Positions 18,000 through 26,085 of a stretch of 26,085 nt of DNA are shown here, one piece after another. Position 1 is the first letter of the stretch; every line of letters begins with the position of its first letter. The stretch is from Pseudomonadota bacterium (lineage in GTDB: Bacteria; Pseudomonadota; Gammaproteobacteria; Burkholderiales; Burkholderiaceae_C). Where the stretch lies: positions 1,968 to 28,052 of the forward strand of contig JAJZHS010000004.1 in assembly GCA_021798395.1 (NCBI GenBank), given 5' to 3'. The notes below the pieces were generated by a model. The model was not told where the DNA came from. It was given only the letters and a program-made list of their open reading frames with translations, and did not search any database. The position numbers and the translations under genes are program-made.

Positions 18000-19448
18000 A
18001 TGCAACCCAAACGTCTGCTCCCTGCGCTGCTGGTGGCCCTGATCGGATCCGGCAGCCTTCTCGCCTGCCAATCCGGCCTGGCCGCCTCGCACGCCAGCCC
18101 GGCGTTGTTCGACCACGCCGCGCCGGCGACATCGGGTGCCGTCGGCGGCCCGAACTTCGCGCCGATCGTACGCGAGTTCGGACCGACCGTGGTGCACGTC
18201 AATGTGCGCGGTGAAACGACGACGAGCAGCGGTCCGGACCTGTCGCAGATCCCGCCGCAGCTGCGCAACTCGCCGTTCTTCCAGTTCTTCCAGCCGTTCC
18301 AGAACCAGCAACCGCGCCAAGTGCCGACGCAAGGCCTCGGCTCGGGCTTCATCATCGGCTCCGACGGCCTGATCCTGACCAACGCGCACGTGGTCAAGGA
18401 CGCCAAGTCGGTCACCGTGACCCTGACCGACCACCGCAGCTTCAAGGCCAAGGTGCTCGGCACCGATGCGAAGACCGACATCGCGGTGCTGAAGATCCCG
18501 GCGACCAATTTGCCCACGGTGCGAGTCGGCAACCCGAACAACCTGCAGCCCGGTGACTGGGTGCTGGCGATCGGCTCGCCGTACGGCTTCTACAACACCG
18601 TGACCGCCGGCATCGTCAGCGCCAAGAGCCGCTCGCTGCCCGACGACAGCATGGTGCCGTTCATCCAGACCGACGTCGCGGTCAACCCGGGCAACTCGGG
18701 CGGGCCCCTGTTCAACACCAAGGGCGAGGTCGTCGGCATCAATTCGCAGATCTTCACCCAGACCGGAGCGTTCGAGGGGCTGTCGTTCGCGATCCCGATC
18801 AACGTCGCCGAAACCATCGCCCGCCAGATCATCGAGCACGGCCGCGTCGAGCACGCCAAGCTGGGCATCACGGTGCAGACCGTGTCGCAGCAACTCGCCA
18901 ACTCCTTCGGCCTGAACGGCCCGCGCGGCGCTCTGGTGGCCAGCGTGACCAAGGACAGCCCGGCGGCGAAGGCCGGCCTGAAGGCCGGCGACATCATCCT
19001 CAGCGTCAACGACCAGCCGGTCAACACCTCGACCGACCTGCCGATGATCATCGGCATGATGCGCCCGGGCCAGGCGGTCAAGCTCGGCGTCTGGAGCAAC
19101 CGGCACGAAGTCAACCTCGACGCCAAGCTCGGCAGTTTCACCCGCGACGTGCTGTACGCCGAGGGCGGCCACGGCGGCGCCGCGCAGGGCCTGGGCCTGC
19201 AGGTGCGGCCGCTCAAGCCTGTCGAAGCGCAGCAGGCCGATGTCCACTCCGGCCTGATGATCGAAAGCGTCAGCGGCCCGGCCGAGCAGGCCGGGGTGCA
19301 AAGCGGCGACATCCTGCTTGCGGTCGACGGCAAGCCGGTCAATTCCATCGAGCAGGTGCGCGGCATCCTGAAGACTGCCGGCAAGACCATCGCGCTGCTG
19401 ATCCAGCGCGGCGGCAACCGCATTTTCGTTCCGGTCGAAATCGGCTGA
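18000..19448 (+). CDS. DegP/MucD-type periplasmic serine protease (HtrA family)
   Basis: This 482-residue HtrA protease degrades and possibly refolds damaged envelope proteins. It has an N-terminal export signal, a trypsin-like domain at about 50-275 with the catalytic triad His130 (TNAHVV), Asp160 (KTDIAVLK) and Ser233 (GNSGGPL), and two PDZ domains at about 282-375 and 395-480. The Phe/Gln-rich stretch at 93-105 is the LA-loop region. The signal segment ends LLAC (20-23), a possible lipobox, so it may be a lipoprotein; otherwise cleavage near LAASHA is possible. ATG at 18000 follows GGAGACTCAAG. It ends at a strong terminator and appears to be a single-gene unit with its own regulatory site. 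DegP, DegQ and MucD names are all used for this family. Confidence 0.93.
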   Translation: MQPKRLLPALLVALIGSGSLLACQSGLAASHASPALFDHAAPATSGAVGGPNFAPIVREFGPTVVHVNVRGETTTSSGPDLSQIPPQLRNSPFFQFFQPFQNQQPRQVPTQGLGSGFIIGSDGLILTNAHVVKDAKSVTVTLTDHRSFKAKVLGTDAKTDIAVLKIPATNLPTVRVGNPNNLQPGDWVLAIGSPYGFYNTVTAGIVSAKSRSLPDDSMVPFIQTDVAVNPGNSGGPLFNTKGEVVGINSQIFTQTGAFEGLSFAIPINVAETIARQIIEHGRVEHAKLGITVQTVSQQLANSFGLNGPRGALVASVTKDSPAAKAGLKAGDIILSVNDQPVNTSTDLPMIIGMMRPGQAVKLGVWSNRHEVNLDAKLGSFTRDVLYAEGGHGGAAQGLGLQVRPLKPVEAQQADVHSGLMIESVSGPAEQAGVQSGDILLAVDGKPVNSIEQVRGILKTAGKTIALLIQRGGNRIFVPVEIG

Positions 19449-19495
19449 GGGCGCCGGCACCCACCCTTTTGTTTCCTAGCGAGCGGCAAGCCTTG

Positions 19496-19523
19496 GCGGC
19501 GGGGTCACCCGCCGCATTTTTTT
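19496..19523 (+). terminator. Rho-independent terminator after the protease gene
   Basis: GCGGCGGG and CCCGCCGC (19496-19503 and 19508-19515) form a perfect 8-bp stem with loop GTCA, followed by A and seven T (to 19523). It lies 47 bases after the protease stop. Confidence 0.92.
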
Positions 19524-19580
19524 GCCCGGCGCGCGCGCGTGGGCCGGCCGCGGATCCCGCGCGCGGTAACATCGCTTCCG

Positions 19581-20183
19581 ATGCCTGATCTGTCGTTCGA
19601 TCCGCAAACCCGCCAGTTGCGCACCCGCCGGCTGCTGTTGCGTCCGCTGCAGCCCGGAGACGCCACGGCCCTGCTTGAAATCTACCGCCAGCCCGCGGTG
19701 ACGCAGCACTACGACCTCGAAACCATGCAGACGGTCGAGCAGGCGCAGCGCATGCTCGATTTCTTCCTCCAGCACCACGACCGTTTCGCGGTGCTCGAGG
19801 CCGCCAACGAGCGGGTGCTGGGAACCTGCGGCTTGTTCCACTGGGAACCTGCAAGCCGCATGGCTTCGCTGGGCTACGACCTCGCCCCCGACGCCTGGGG
19901 GCGCGGGGTGATGCGCGAAGCCGCGCGCGCGGTGCTGGCCTACGGCTTCGCGCGGCTGCAGCTCAACCGGGTCAACGCGCTCAGCGCGGTCGACAACCCG
20001 GCGTCGGCGCGGCTTCTCGGCGCGCTCGGTTTCACCGAAGAAGCTGTGCTGCGGCAGTTCGCCTGGTGGAAGGGCGCGTTCCACGACATGCGCATGTTCG
20101 CGCTGCTGCGCGACGAACTGCCGGGCAACCCGATCGAGGCTCTGCTTCCGGCGCTGACCGAATCGGCGCAAACCGCCTGCTAA
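19581..20183 (+). CDS. GNAT family N-acetyltransferase, RimJ/RimL type
   Basis: This 200-residue protein begins the fold with LRTRRLLLRPLQPGDATAL (13-31), the usual RimJ/RimL/SpeG-like start. The acetyl-CoA pyrophosphate-binding motif A is seen as LGYDLAPDAWGRGVMREAA near 97-115. Motif B is NPASARLLGALGFTEEAVLR near 140-159. It transfers an acetyl group from acetyl-CoA to an amine; the target, such as a protein N-terminus, ribosomal protein or small molecule, is not determinable. ATG at 19581 is chosen because it precedes the conserved block; no Shine-Dalgarno sequence is visible. TAACAT at 19567-19572 could be a -10 box that would put the transcript start nearly at the ATG. It sits between two hairpins, so it may be its own unit. 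Confidence 0.9.
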   Translation: MPDLSFDPQTRQLRTRRLLLRPLQPGDATALLEIYRQPAVTQHYDLETMQTVEQAQRMLDFFLQHHDRFAVLEAANERVLGTCGLFHWEPASRMASLGYDLAPDAWGRGVMREAARAVLAYGFARLQLNRVNALSAVDNPASARLLGALGFTEEAVLRQFAWWKGAFHDMRMFALLRDELPGNPIEALLPALTESAQTAC

Positions 20184-20194
20184 GCTGTCGCAGG

Positions 20195-20219
20195 CGCTGC
20201 CGCGCGCGCGGCAGCGTTT
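20195..20219 (+). terminator. Possible weak terminator hairpin after the acetyltransferase gene
   Basis: CGCTGCCGC and GCGGCAGCG (20195-20203 and 20208-20216) form a perfect 9-bp stem with loop GCGC, starting 12 bases after the stop codon. Only three T follow, so termination may be partial or Rho-assisted, and read-through into ettA is possible. Confidence 0.45.
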
Positions 20220-20259
20220 CCCCTTGACCGGTTTTTCGAAGGCAGTCCCCCCGAGAGCA

Positions 20260-21924
<1,665 letters not shown>

Positions 21925-21947
21925 AGGATCGCTGTCGGACGCGCGCG

Positions 21948-22277
21948 ATGGCCGACGAGACCCTGCTGGTGGCGTGTCTGTGCGCGCAGTGGTGCCATAT
22001 CTGCCGCGACTGGCGCGCCGGCTTCGACGCGCTGGCCGCGCGCTTTCTCGACGCGCGCTTCGTCTGGGTCGACGTCGAGGACCAGGCCGCGCAGCTCGGC
22101 GACTTCGAGCCCGACGATTTCCCGGTGCTGGCGCTGCAGCGCGGCGCGCGGCTGCTGTACTGCGCCACCCTGCCGCAGCAGGCGGCGACCTGGCAGCGGG
22201 TGATCGACGCTTACGCCCGCGGCGACGCCGCGCCGTGCGCGCCGCCGACCACGCTGGACCTGCGCGACTGCGTCTGA
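21948..22277 (+). CDS. Small cytoplasmic thioredoxin-fold protein with WCHIC active site
   Basis: This 109-residue protein has the motif CAQWCHICRDW (12-22), a thioredoxin-type CxxC with Cys16 and Cys19, preceded by a hydrophobic strand. A later FPVLAL (58-63) gives the cis-proline (Pro59) facing the active site. Thus the core of a thioredoxin fold is present, but WCHIC differs from the WCGPC of classical thioredoxin, and two extra cysteines (Cys10, Cys12) sit just before it. There is no signal peptide, so it should act in the cytoplasm, probably as a disulfide reductase or carrier; the partner is unknown. The ATG at 21948 is 23 bases after ettA, so the two are likely cotranscribed. It is convergent with yggS. 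Confidence 0.82.
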   Translation: MADETLLVACLCAQWCHICRDWRAGFDALAARFLDARFVWVDVEDQAAQLGDFEPDDFPVLALQRGARLLYCATLPQQAATWQRVIDAYARGDAAPCAPPTTLDLRDCV

Positions 22278-22299
22278 GCGCGCCGCCCCCGGGGCTGCT

Positions 22300-23004
22300 T
22301 CAGGCGCCTCCGGCGTCGCGCGCGCCGAACAGCGCGCTGCCCACGCGCACGATGGTCGCGCCCTCGGCGACCGCGGCCTCCAGGTCGGCGCTCATGCCCA
22401 TCGACAGGGTGTCGACATCCAGGCCCAGGTCGCGCAGCTGCCGCAGCAGCGCGCGCAGCAGCGCGAACGGCGCGCGCTGCGCCGCCGGTCCGGTCGCCGG
22501 CGCCGGAATGCACATCAGCCCGCGCAGCCGCAGGTTGGGCAGCGCGGCCACCGCCCGCGCCAGCTCCGGCAGCTGCGCGGCGTCGACCCCGCTCTTGCTC
22601 GCCTCGCCGCTGACGTTGACCTGCAGGCACAGCTGCAGGGGCGCGCGCCCTTCGCGCTGGCGCGACAGCCGCTGCGCGACCGACAGCCGGTCGACGCTGT
22701 GCACCCAGTCGAAGTGCGCGGCGACGTCGCGCGCCTTGTTGCTTTGCAGCGGGCCGATGAAATGCCAGCACAGGTCGGGGAACTCGCCCGCCAGCGCGGC
22801 GATCTTCGGCAACGCCTCCTGCAGATAGTTCTCGCCGAAATCGCGCTGGCCGCACGCGGCCAGCGCGGCCAGCGCGGGCGGGCCGAAGGTCTTCGACACC
22901 GCCAGCAGGCGGACCGCGGCCGGGTCGCGGCCGGACGCGGTCGCGGCGGCGGCGATGCGCGCGCGAACGTCGTCCAGGCGCGCGGTTTGGTCGGTATGGG
23001 TCAT
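22300..23004 (-). CDS. yggS: YggS family pyridoxal-phosphate homeostasis protein
   Basis: This 234-residue single-domain PLP-binding protein has the Schiff-base lysine Lys38 in LLAVSKTF, then GENYLQEA, WHFIGPLQSNK (80-90), and LSMGMSADLEAAV with VRVGSALFG near the C-terminus, which form the phosphate pocket. The family (PLPBP/YggS) has no known catalytic activity and buffers vitamin B6 and amino-acid metabolism. ATG at 23004 (MTHTDQTARL) begins the usual N-terminal helix. It is divergent from pilT across 139 bases, an arrangement common in proteobacteria. It is convergent with the thioredoxin-fold gene, with 22 bases between their stops. proC, a frequent neighbour, is absent. Confidence 0.94.
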   Translation of the reverse strand: MTHTDQTARLDDVRARIAAAATASGRDPAAVRLLAVSKTFGPPALAALAACGQRDFGENYLQEALPKIAALAGEFPDLCWHFIGPLQSNKARDVAAHFDWVHSVDRLSVAQRLSRQREGRAPLQLCLQVNVSGEASKSGVDAAQLPELARAVAALPNLRLRGLMCIPAPATGPAAQRAPFALLRALLRQLRDLGLDVDTLSMGMSADLEAAVAEGATIVRVGSALFGARDAGGA

Positions 23005-23068
23005 GGCAATGGTGCGTTCCCGACACGCAACATTCGTCGGGCGTATCGGTCCATGGTAGCGCGCGCCC

Positions 23069-23074
23069 TATACA
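23069..23074 (+). promoter_or_regulatory. Possible -10 element for pilT
   Basis: TATACA (23069-23074; overlapping TACACT at 23071-23076) is the only AT-rich hexamer pair in the yggS-pilT gap and matches a sigma70 -10 box. The sequence 17 bases upstream (TCGGTC) is a poor -35, so an activator or weak expression would be expected if this is the promoter. Confidence 0.35.
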
Positions 23075-23143
23075 CTAAGGGACGCATCCGGCGCGCCCAG
23101 CTGCTGCGCGCGCGGTCGAATCCTGCTCCGGGGGAACTAGGCG

Positions 23144-24190
23144 GTGGACATCACCCAGCTGCTCGCATTCAGCGTCAAGAACGAAGCCTCGGACCTGCAC
23201 CTGTCGGCGGGTCTGCCGCCGATGATCCGGGTGCACGGAGACGTGCGTCGCATCAATGTCGAGCCGATGAACCACAAGGCGGTTCACGCCATGGTCTACG
23301 ACATCATGAACGACATGCAGCGCAAGCGCTACGAGGAGTTCTTCGAGGTCGACTTCTCGTTCGAGATCCCTGGGCTGGCGCGATTCCGGGTCAACGCGTT
23401 CAACCAGAACCGCGGCGCCGGCGCGGTGTTCCGCACCATCCCGAGCAAGATCCTCACCCTCGACGAACTCGACGCGCCGCGCATTTTCGGCGACCTGGCA
23501 CTGAAGCCGCGCGGCCTGGTGCTGGTCACCGGGCCGACCGGCTCGGGCAAGTCGACGACGCTGGCGGCGATGGTCAACCACCTCAACGAAAACGAATACG
23601 GCCACATCCTGACCATCGAGGATCCGATCGAGTTCGTCCACGAGTCGAAGAAGTGCCTGATCAACCAGCGCGAGGTCGGGCCGCACACCATGAGCTTCGC
23701 CAACGCGCTGCGCTCGGCGCTGCGCGAAGACCCGGACTCGATCCTGATCGGCGAAATGCGCGACCTGGAAACCATCCGCCTGGCGCTGACCGCTTCCGAG
23801 ACCGGCCACCTGGTGTTCGGCACCCTGCACACCTCGTCTGCGCCGAAAACCATCGACCGCATCATCGACGTGTTCCCGGCGGCCGAGAAGGACATGGTGC
23901 GGGCGATGCTGTCCGAGGCGCTGGTCGCGGTGGTCGCGCAGACGCTGTGCAAGCGCAAGGACGGCGGCGGACGGGTCGCGGCGCACGAAATCATGATCGG
24001 CACTCCGGCGATCCGCAACCTGATCCGCGAGAACAAGGTCGCGCAGATGTACTCGATGATCCAGACCAGCCAGGCGCACGGTATGCAGACCCTGGACCAG
24101 AACCTGGCCGAACTGGTGCGGCGCAACGTGATCCCGGCCGCCGAGGCGCGCGCGCGCGCCAAGCTGCCCGAGAACTTTCCCGGCGCGTGA
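23144..24190 (+). CDS. pilT: Type IV pilus retraction ATPase PilT
   Basis: This 348-residue hexameric ATPase at the inner-membrane base of the pilus drives filament retraction for twitching motility and DNA uptake. It begins MDITQLLAFSVKNEASDLHLS, the conserved PilT start. Walker A is GPTGSGKST (130-138), the Asp box has EDPIEF (159-164), Walker B is LIGEMRD with Glu204, and the His box is GHLVFGTLHT (221-230). The C-terminal AIRNLIRE motif (289-296), required for retraction in PilT, is intact. The start is a GTG at 23144 with GGGGGAA upstream, chosen from the conserved N-terminus. Its stop overlaps the GTG of the next gene (GTGA), so they are probably translationally coupled. Confidence 0.96.
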   Translation: MDITQLLAFSVKNEASDLHLSAGLPPMIRVHGDVRRINVEPMNHKAVHAMVYDIMNDMQRKRYEEFFEVDFSFEIPGLARFRVNAFNQNRGAGAVFRTIPSKILTLDELDAPRIFGDLALKPRGLVLVTGPTGSGKSTTLAAMVNHLNENEYGHILTIEDPIEFVHESKKCLINQREVGPHTMSFANALRSALREDPDSILIGEMRDLETIRLALTASETGHLVFGTLHTSSAPKTIDRIIDVFPAAEKDMVRAMLSEALVAVVAQTLCKRKDGGGRVAAHEIMIGTPAIRNLIRENKVAQMYSMIQTSQAHGMQTLDQNLAELVRRNVIPAAEARARAKLPENFPGA

Positions 24191-24852
24191 ACGCGCCGAA
24201 ACGCTCCAAGCGAGTCCAGCCCAGCATGAAGAACGTCCTGCAGCTCCTCGGCCTCGGCAAGGCGGCGCGTCGTGACGACCAGCCCGAATCGCAATTCTTC
24301 ACCACCGGCTTCCACGACGCCGAAGTGCCTGCGCAACCCACCCTGCACTGGGTCGACCGCGCGCAGGCGATCGGCGCGCGCAAGCTCGCGCGACCGGCTC
24401 CGGCGCGCCGGCTCAAAGACCTCTGGGCACGCGACCGCTACATGGCCGGGCTGTCGCCCGAGGACCTGGAGGCGTGCGCGCGCCATTTCGACTTTTTCTC
24501 GGTCGACGCCGACCGCGACGTCATCCGCCAGGACGAATACGGCGCGTTCATGCTCGTCGTGCTGCACGGCACCATCGCGGTCGACCGCCAGCAGCCCTGG
24601 GGCGACCGACTGCGCCTGACCGAAGCGCGCGCCGGCAGCGTGCTCGGCGAAATGTCGCTGCTCGACTGCGGGCCGCGCTGGTCGTACTGCACCTCGGTGA
24701 CCGGCTGCGAGCTCGCGGTGCTCGAGGCCAGCGGACTCGACACCATGATCGAAAGAAACCCGGCTTCGGCCGCCCGCCTGGTCGGCTCGCTGGCCCGGCG
24801 ACTGTCGCTGCGGCTGCGCAAGCTGGGAACGCCGACCCTGCACGGCACCTGA
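24187..24852 (+). CDS. Cyclic-nucleotide-binding-domain protein between pilT and pilU
   Basis: This protein of up to 221 residues has a Crp-type cyclic-nucleotide-binding beta-roll at about 85-200 and no helix-turn-helix. The phosphate-binding cassette reads GEMSLLDCGPRWS (154-166): the Glu155 and Arg164 that hold the ribose and phosphate in cAMP receptors are kept at canonical spacing, while a Trp replaces the usual Ala after the Arg. The first 80 residues are basic and probably flexible. Two starts are possible: GTG 24187, overlapping the pilT stop, or ATG 24226 (MKNVLQLLGLG, 208 residues). It lies within a pilT-pilU operon, so I infer a role in sensing a nucleotide signal or scaffolding the retraction motor. 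Ligand binding is not proven by sequence. Confidence 0.85.
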   Translation: MNAPKRSKRVQPSMKNVLQLLGLGKAARRDDQPESQFFTTGFHDAEVPAQPTLHWVDRAQAIGARKLARPAPARRLKDLWARDRYMAGLSPEDLEACARHFDFFSVDADRDVIRQDEYGAFMLVVLHGTIAVDRQQPWGDRLRLTEARAGSVLGEMSLLDCGPRWSYCTSVTGCELAVLEASGLDTMIERNPASAARLVGSLARRLSLRLRKLGTPTLHGT

Positions 24853-24876
24853 CACGCCGCCACGGAGACTGCGCTG

Positions 24877-26010
24877 ATGGAACGCGACCAGGCATCGAAA
24901 TTCGTCCTCGATCTGTTGCGGCTGGTGGTCAGCCGCGGCGGCTCCGACCTGTTCCTGACCTCGGATTTCCCGCCGGCCATCAAGGTCGACGGCGAACTCG
25001 CCAAGGTCTCGGCCCAGCCGCTCAGCGCCCAGCACACCCTGGCGCTGGCGCGCGCGCTGATGAACGATCGCCAGGTGGCTGAATTCGAGCGCACCAAGGA
25101 ATGCAATTTCGCCATCGCGCCCGGAGGCATCGGCCGCTTCCGCTGCAATGCGTTCGTGCAGCAAGGCAACATCGGGATGGTGCTGCGGCGGATCCCTCAG
25201 GTGTTGCCGACGATCGCCGGGCTGGGCTTGCCCAAGGTGCTCGAAGAGCTGACGATGTCGAAGCGCGGGCTGATCATCGTCGTCGGCGCCACCGGCAGCG
25301 GCAAGAGCACGACGCTGGCCGCGATGCTCGATTGGCGCAACGAGCATTCGCGCGGCCACATCGTGACCATCGAGGACCCGATCGAGTTCGTCCACCCGCA
25401 CAAGAACTGCATCGTCACCCAGCGCGAAATCGGCCTCGACACCGAGGGCTGGGAGATCGCGCTGAAGAACAGCATGCGCCAGGCGCCCGACGTGATCCTG
25501 ATGGGCGAAGTCCGCGACCGCGAAGCGATGGACCACGCGGTGGCGTTCGCCGAGACCGGCCACCTGGTGCTCGCCACGCTGCACGCCAACAGCGCCAACC
25601 AGGCGCTCGACCGGGCGGTCAACTTCTTCCCCGAGGAACGGCGCACCCAACTGCTGATGGACCTGTCGCTGAACCTGCGCGCGATGATCTCGCAGCGGCT
25701 GCTGCCGCGCACCGACGCCTCCGGGCGCATCGCAGCGCTCGAGGTGATGATCAATTCACCGCTCGTCGCCGACCACATCTTCAAGGGAGAGGTCAGCGAA
25801 ATCAAGGAAGTCATGAAGCGTTCCCGAGAGCTGGGAATGCAAACGTTCGACCAGGCTTTGTTCGACCTGTACGAAGCCCGCGTCATCAGCTACGAGGACG
25901 CGCTGCGCAACGCCGATTCGGTCAACGACCTGCGCCTGCGCATCAAGCTCGAGAGCAAGCGCGACCAGGGCGACCTGTCCAGCGGCACCGAACACCTGGC
26001 GATCGTCTGA
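24877..26010 (+). CDS. pilU: Type IV pilus retraction ATPase PilU
   Basis: This 377-residue PilT-like ATPase assists PilT in pilus retraction. It has the PilU start (FVLDLLRLVVSRGGSDLFLT, 9-28) and Walker A GATGSGKST (137-145). An Asp-box EDPIEFVHPHKN, Walker B VILMGEVRD and a His box GHLVLATLHANS follow. The PilT motif AIRNLIRE is replaced by a divergent sequence (SPLVADHIFKGE), and the C-terminal tail is longer than that of PilT; both are typical of PilU. ATG at 24877 has GGAG 9 bases upstream and follows the cyclic-nucleotide-binding gene by 24 bases. The two ATPases and the gene between them form one apparent operon, which ends at a hairpin. Confidence 0.95.
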   Translation: MERDQASKFVLDLLRLVVSRGGSDLFLTSDFPPAIKVDGELAKVSAQPLSAQHTLALARALMNDRQVAEFERTKECNFAIAPGGIGRFRCNAFVQQGNIGMVLRRIPQVLPTIAGLGLPKVLEELTMSKRGLIIVVGATGSGKSTTLAAMLDWRNEHSRGHIVTIEDPIEFVHPHKNCIVTQREIGLDTEGWEIALKNSMRQAPDVILMGEVRDREAMDHAVAFAETGHLVLATLHANSANQALDRAVNFFPEERRTQLLMDLSLNLRAMISQRLLPRTDASGRIAALEVMINSPLVADHIFKGEVSEIKEVMKRSRELGMQTFDQALFDLYEARVISYEDALRNADSVNDLRLRIKLESKRDQGDLSSGTEHLAIV

Positions 26011-26019
26011 CGCGACGCG

Positions 26020-26040
26020 GCGCCGGCATCGCGCCGGCGC
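26020..26040. terminator. Hairpin after pilU, possible weak terminator
   Basis: GCGCCGGC and GCCGGCGC (26020-26027 and 26033-26040) form a perfect 8-bp stem with loop ATCGC, 10 bases after the pilU stop. A second hairpin CCGCGC-TCA-GCGCGG lies at 26046-26060. Neither is followed by a T-run, so intrinsic termination would be inefficient. The position between convergent genes fits an end-of-transcript role. Confidence 0.35.
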
Positions 26041-26051
26041 GCTCGCCGCGC

Positions 26052-26085
26052 TCAGCGCGGCTTGCGCGCCGCAGCACCGCCCTTG
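26052..26085 (-). CDS. Possible C-terminal end of a convergent gene cut by the window edge
   Basis: The minus strand reads KGGAAARKPR and then a TGA stop (26052-26054). A basic Gly/Ala/Lys tail of this sort is common at the ends of RNA-binding proteins such as pseudouridine synthases, but eleven codons are too few to identify anything. It is listed because the bases just after pilU would otherwise be unexplained and the orientation is convergent with pilU. Confidence 0.3.
   Translation of the reverse strand, partial: KGGAAARKPR

Overview
The window is GC-rich, gene-dense chromosomal DNA that looks betaproteobacterial, most likely Burkholderiales. The grounds are the order sdhCDAB / gntR / mdh / acnA, the type IV pilus pair pilT and pilU with a cyclic-nucleotide-binding gene between them, an E. 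coli-like EttA and Fsr, and nearly all-G/C third codon positions. I cannot name a genus. I see no insertion sequence, integrase, prophage, plasmid function or CRISPR array. The strong G+C bias creates very long antisense and out-of-frame open frames, which I have left out.

Positions 1-8121 form a TCA-cycle block. On the minus strand are sdhC, sdhD, sdhA and the first 21 codons of sdhB (succinate dehydrogenase, the operon running off the left edge), with a GntR/UTRA-type regulator just upstream. Divergently on the plus strand are mdh, a small secreted protein of unclear function, and acnA, closed by a strong terminator. The gntR-mdh gap holds an AT-rich dyad directly next to a good sigma70 promoter for mdh. 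I infer that the GntR protein controls both itself/sdh and mdh from there.

Positions 8135-14370 hold a beta-hydroxyacid dehydrogenase (minus), yaaA, a single tRNA-Ala(CGC) with its own promoter and terminator, an APC-family amino-acid permease, a short stretch that looks like a frameshifted small gene or gene remnant, the thiol peroxidase gene tpx, and glpK (minus, convergent with tpx).

Positions 14487-19523 hold a PfkB-family sugar/nucleoside kinase, a Fsr-type MFS exporter tightly followed by a DauA-like FAD-dependent D-amino-acid dehydrogenase, and a DegP/MucD-type periplasmic protease with a possible lipobox. The protease is preceded by an 11-bp-period repeat like an OmpR-family regulator site and ends in a strong terminator.

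Positions 19581-26085 hold a GNAT acetyltransferase, ettA (ABC-F translation factor), a small thioredoxin-fold protein, yggS (minus), and divergently pilT, a cyclic-nucleotide-binding-domain protein and pilU. A few codons of a convergent gene may lie at the right edge.

Most of the window is ordinary housekeeping content. The places most worth a second look are the cyclic-nucleotide-binding protein between the two pilus retraction ATPases, the secreted protein between mdh and acnA, the GntR/mdh control region, and the broken reading frame between the permease and tpx. There is no intergenic stretch longer than about 300 bases.
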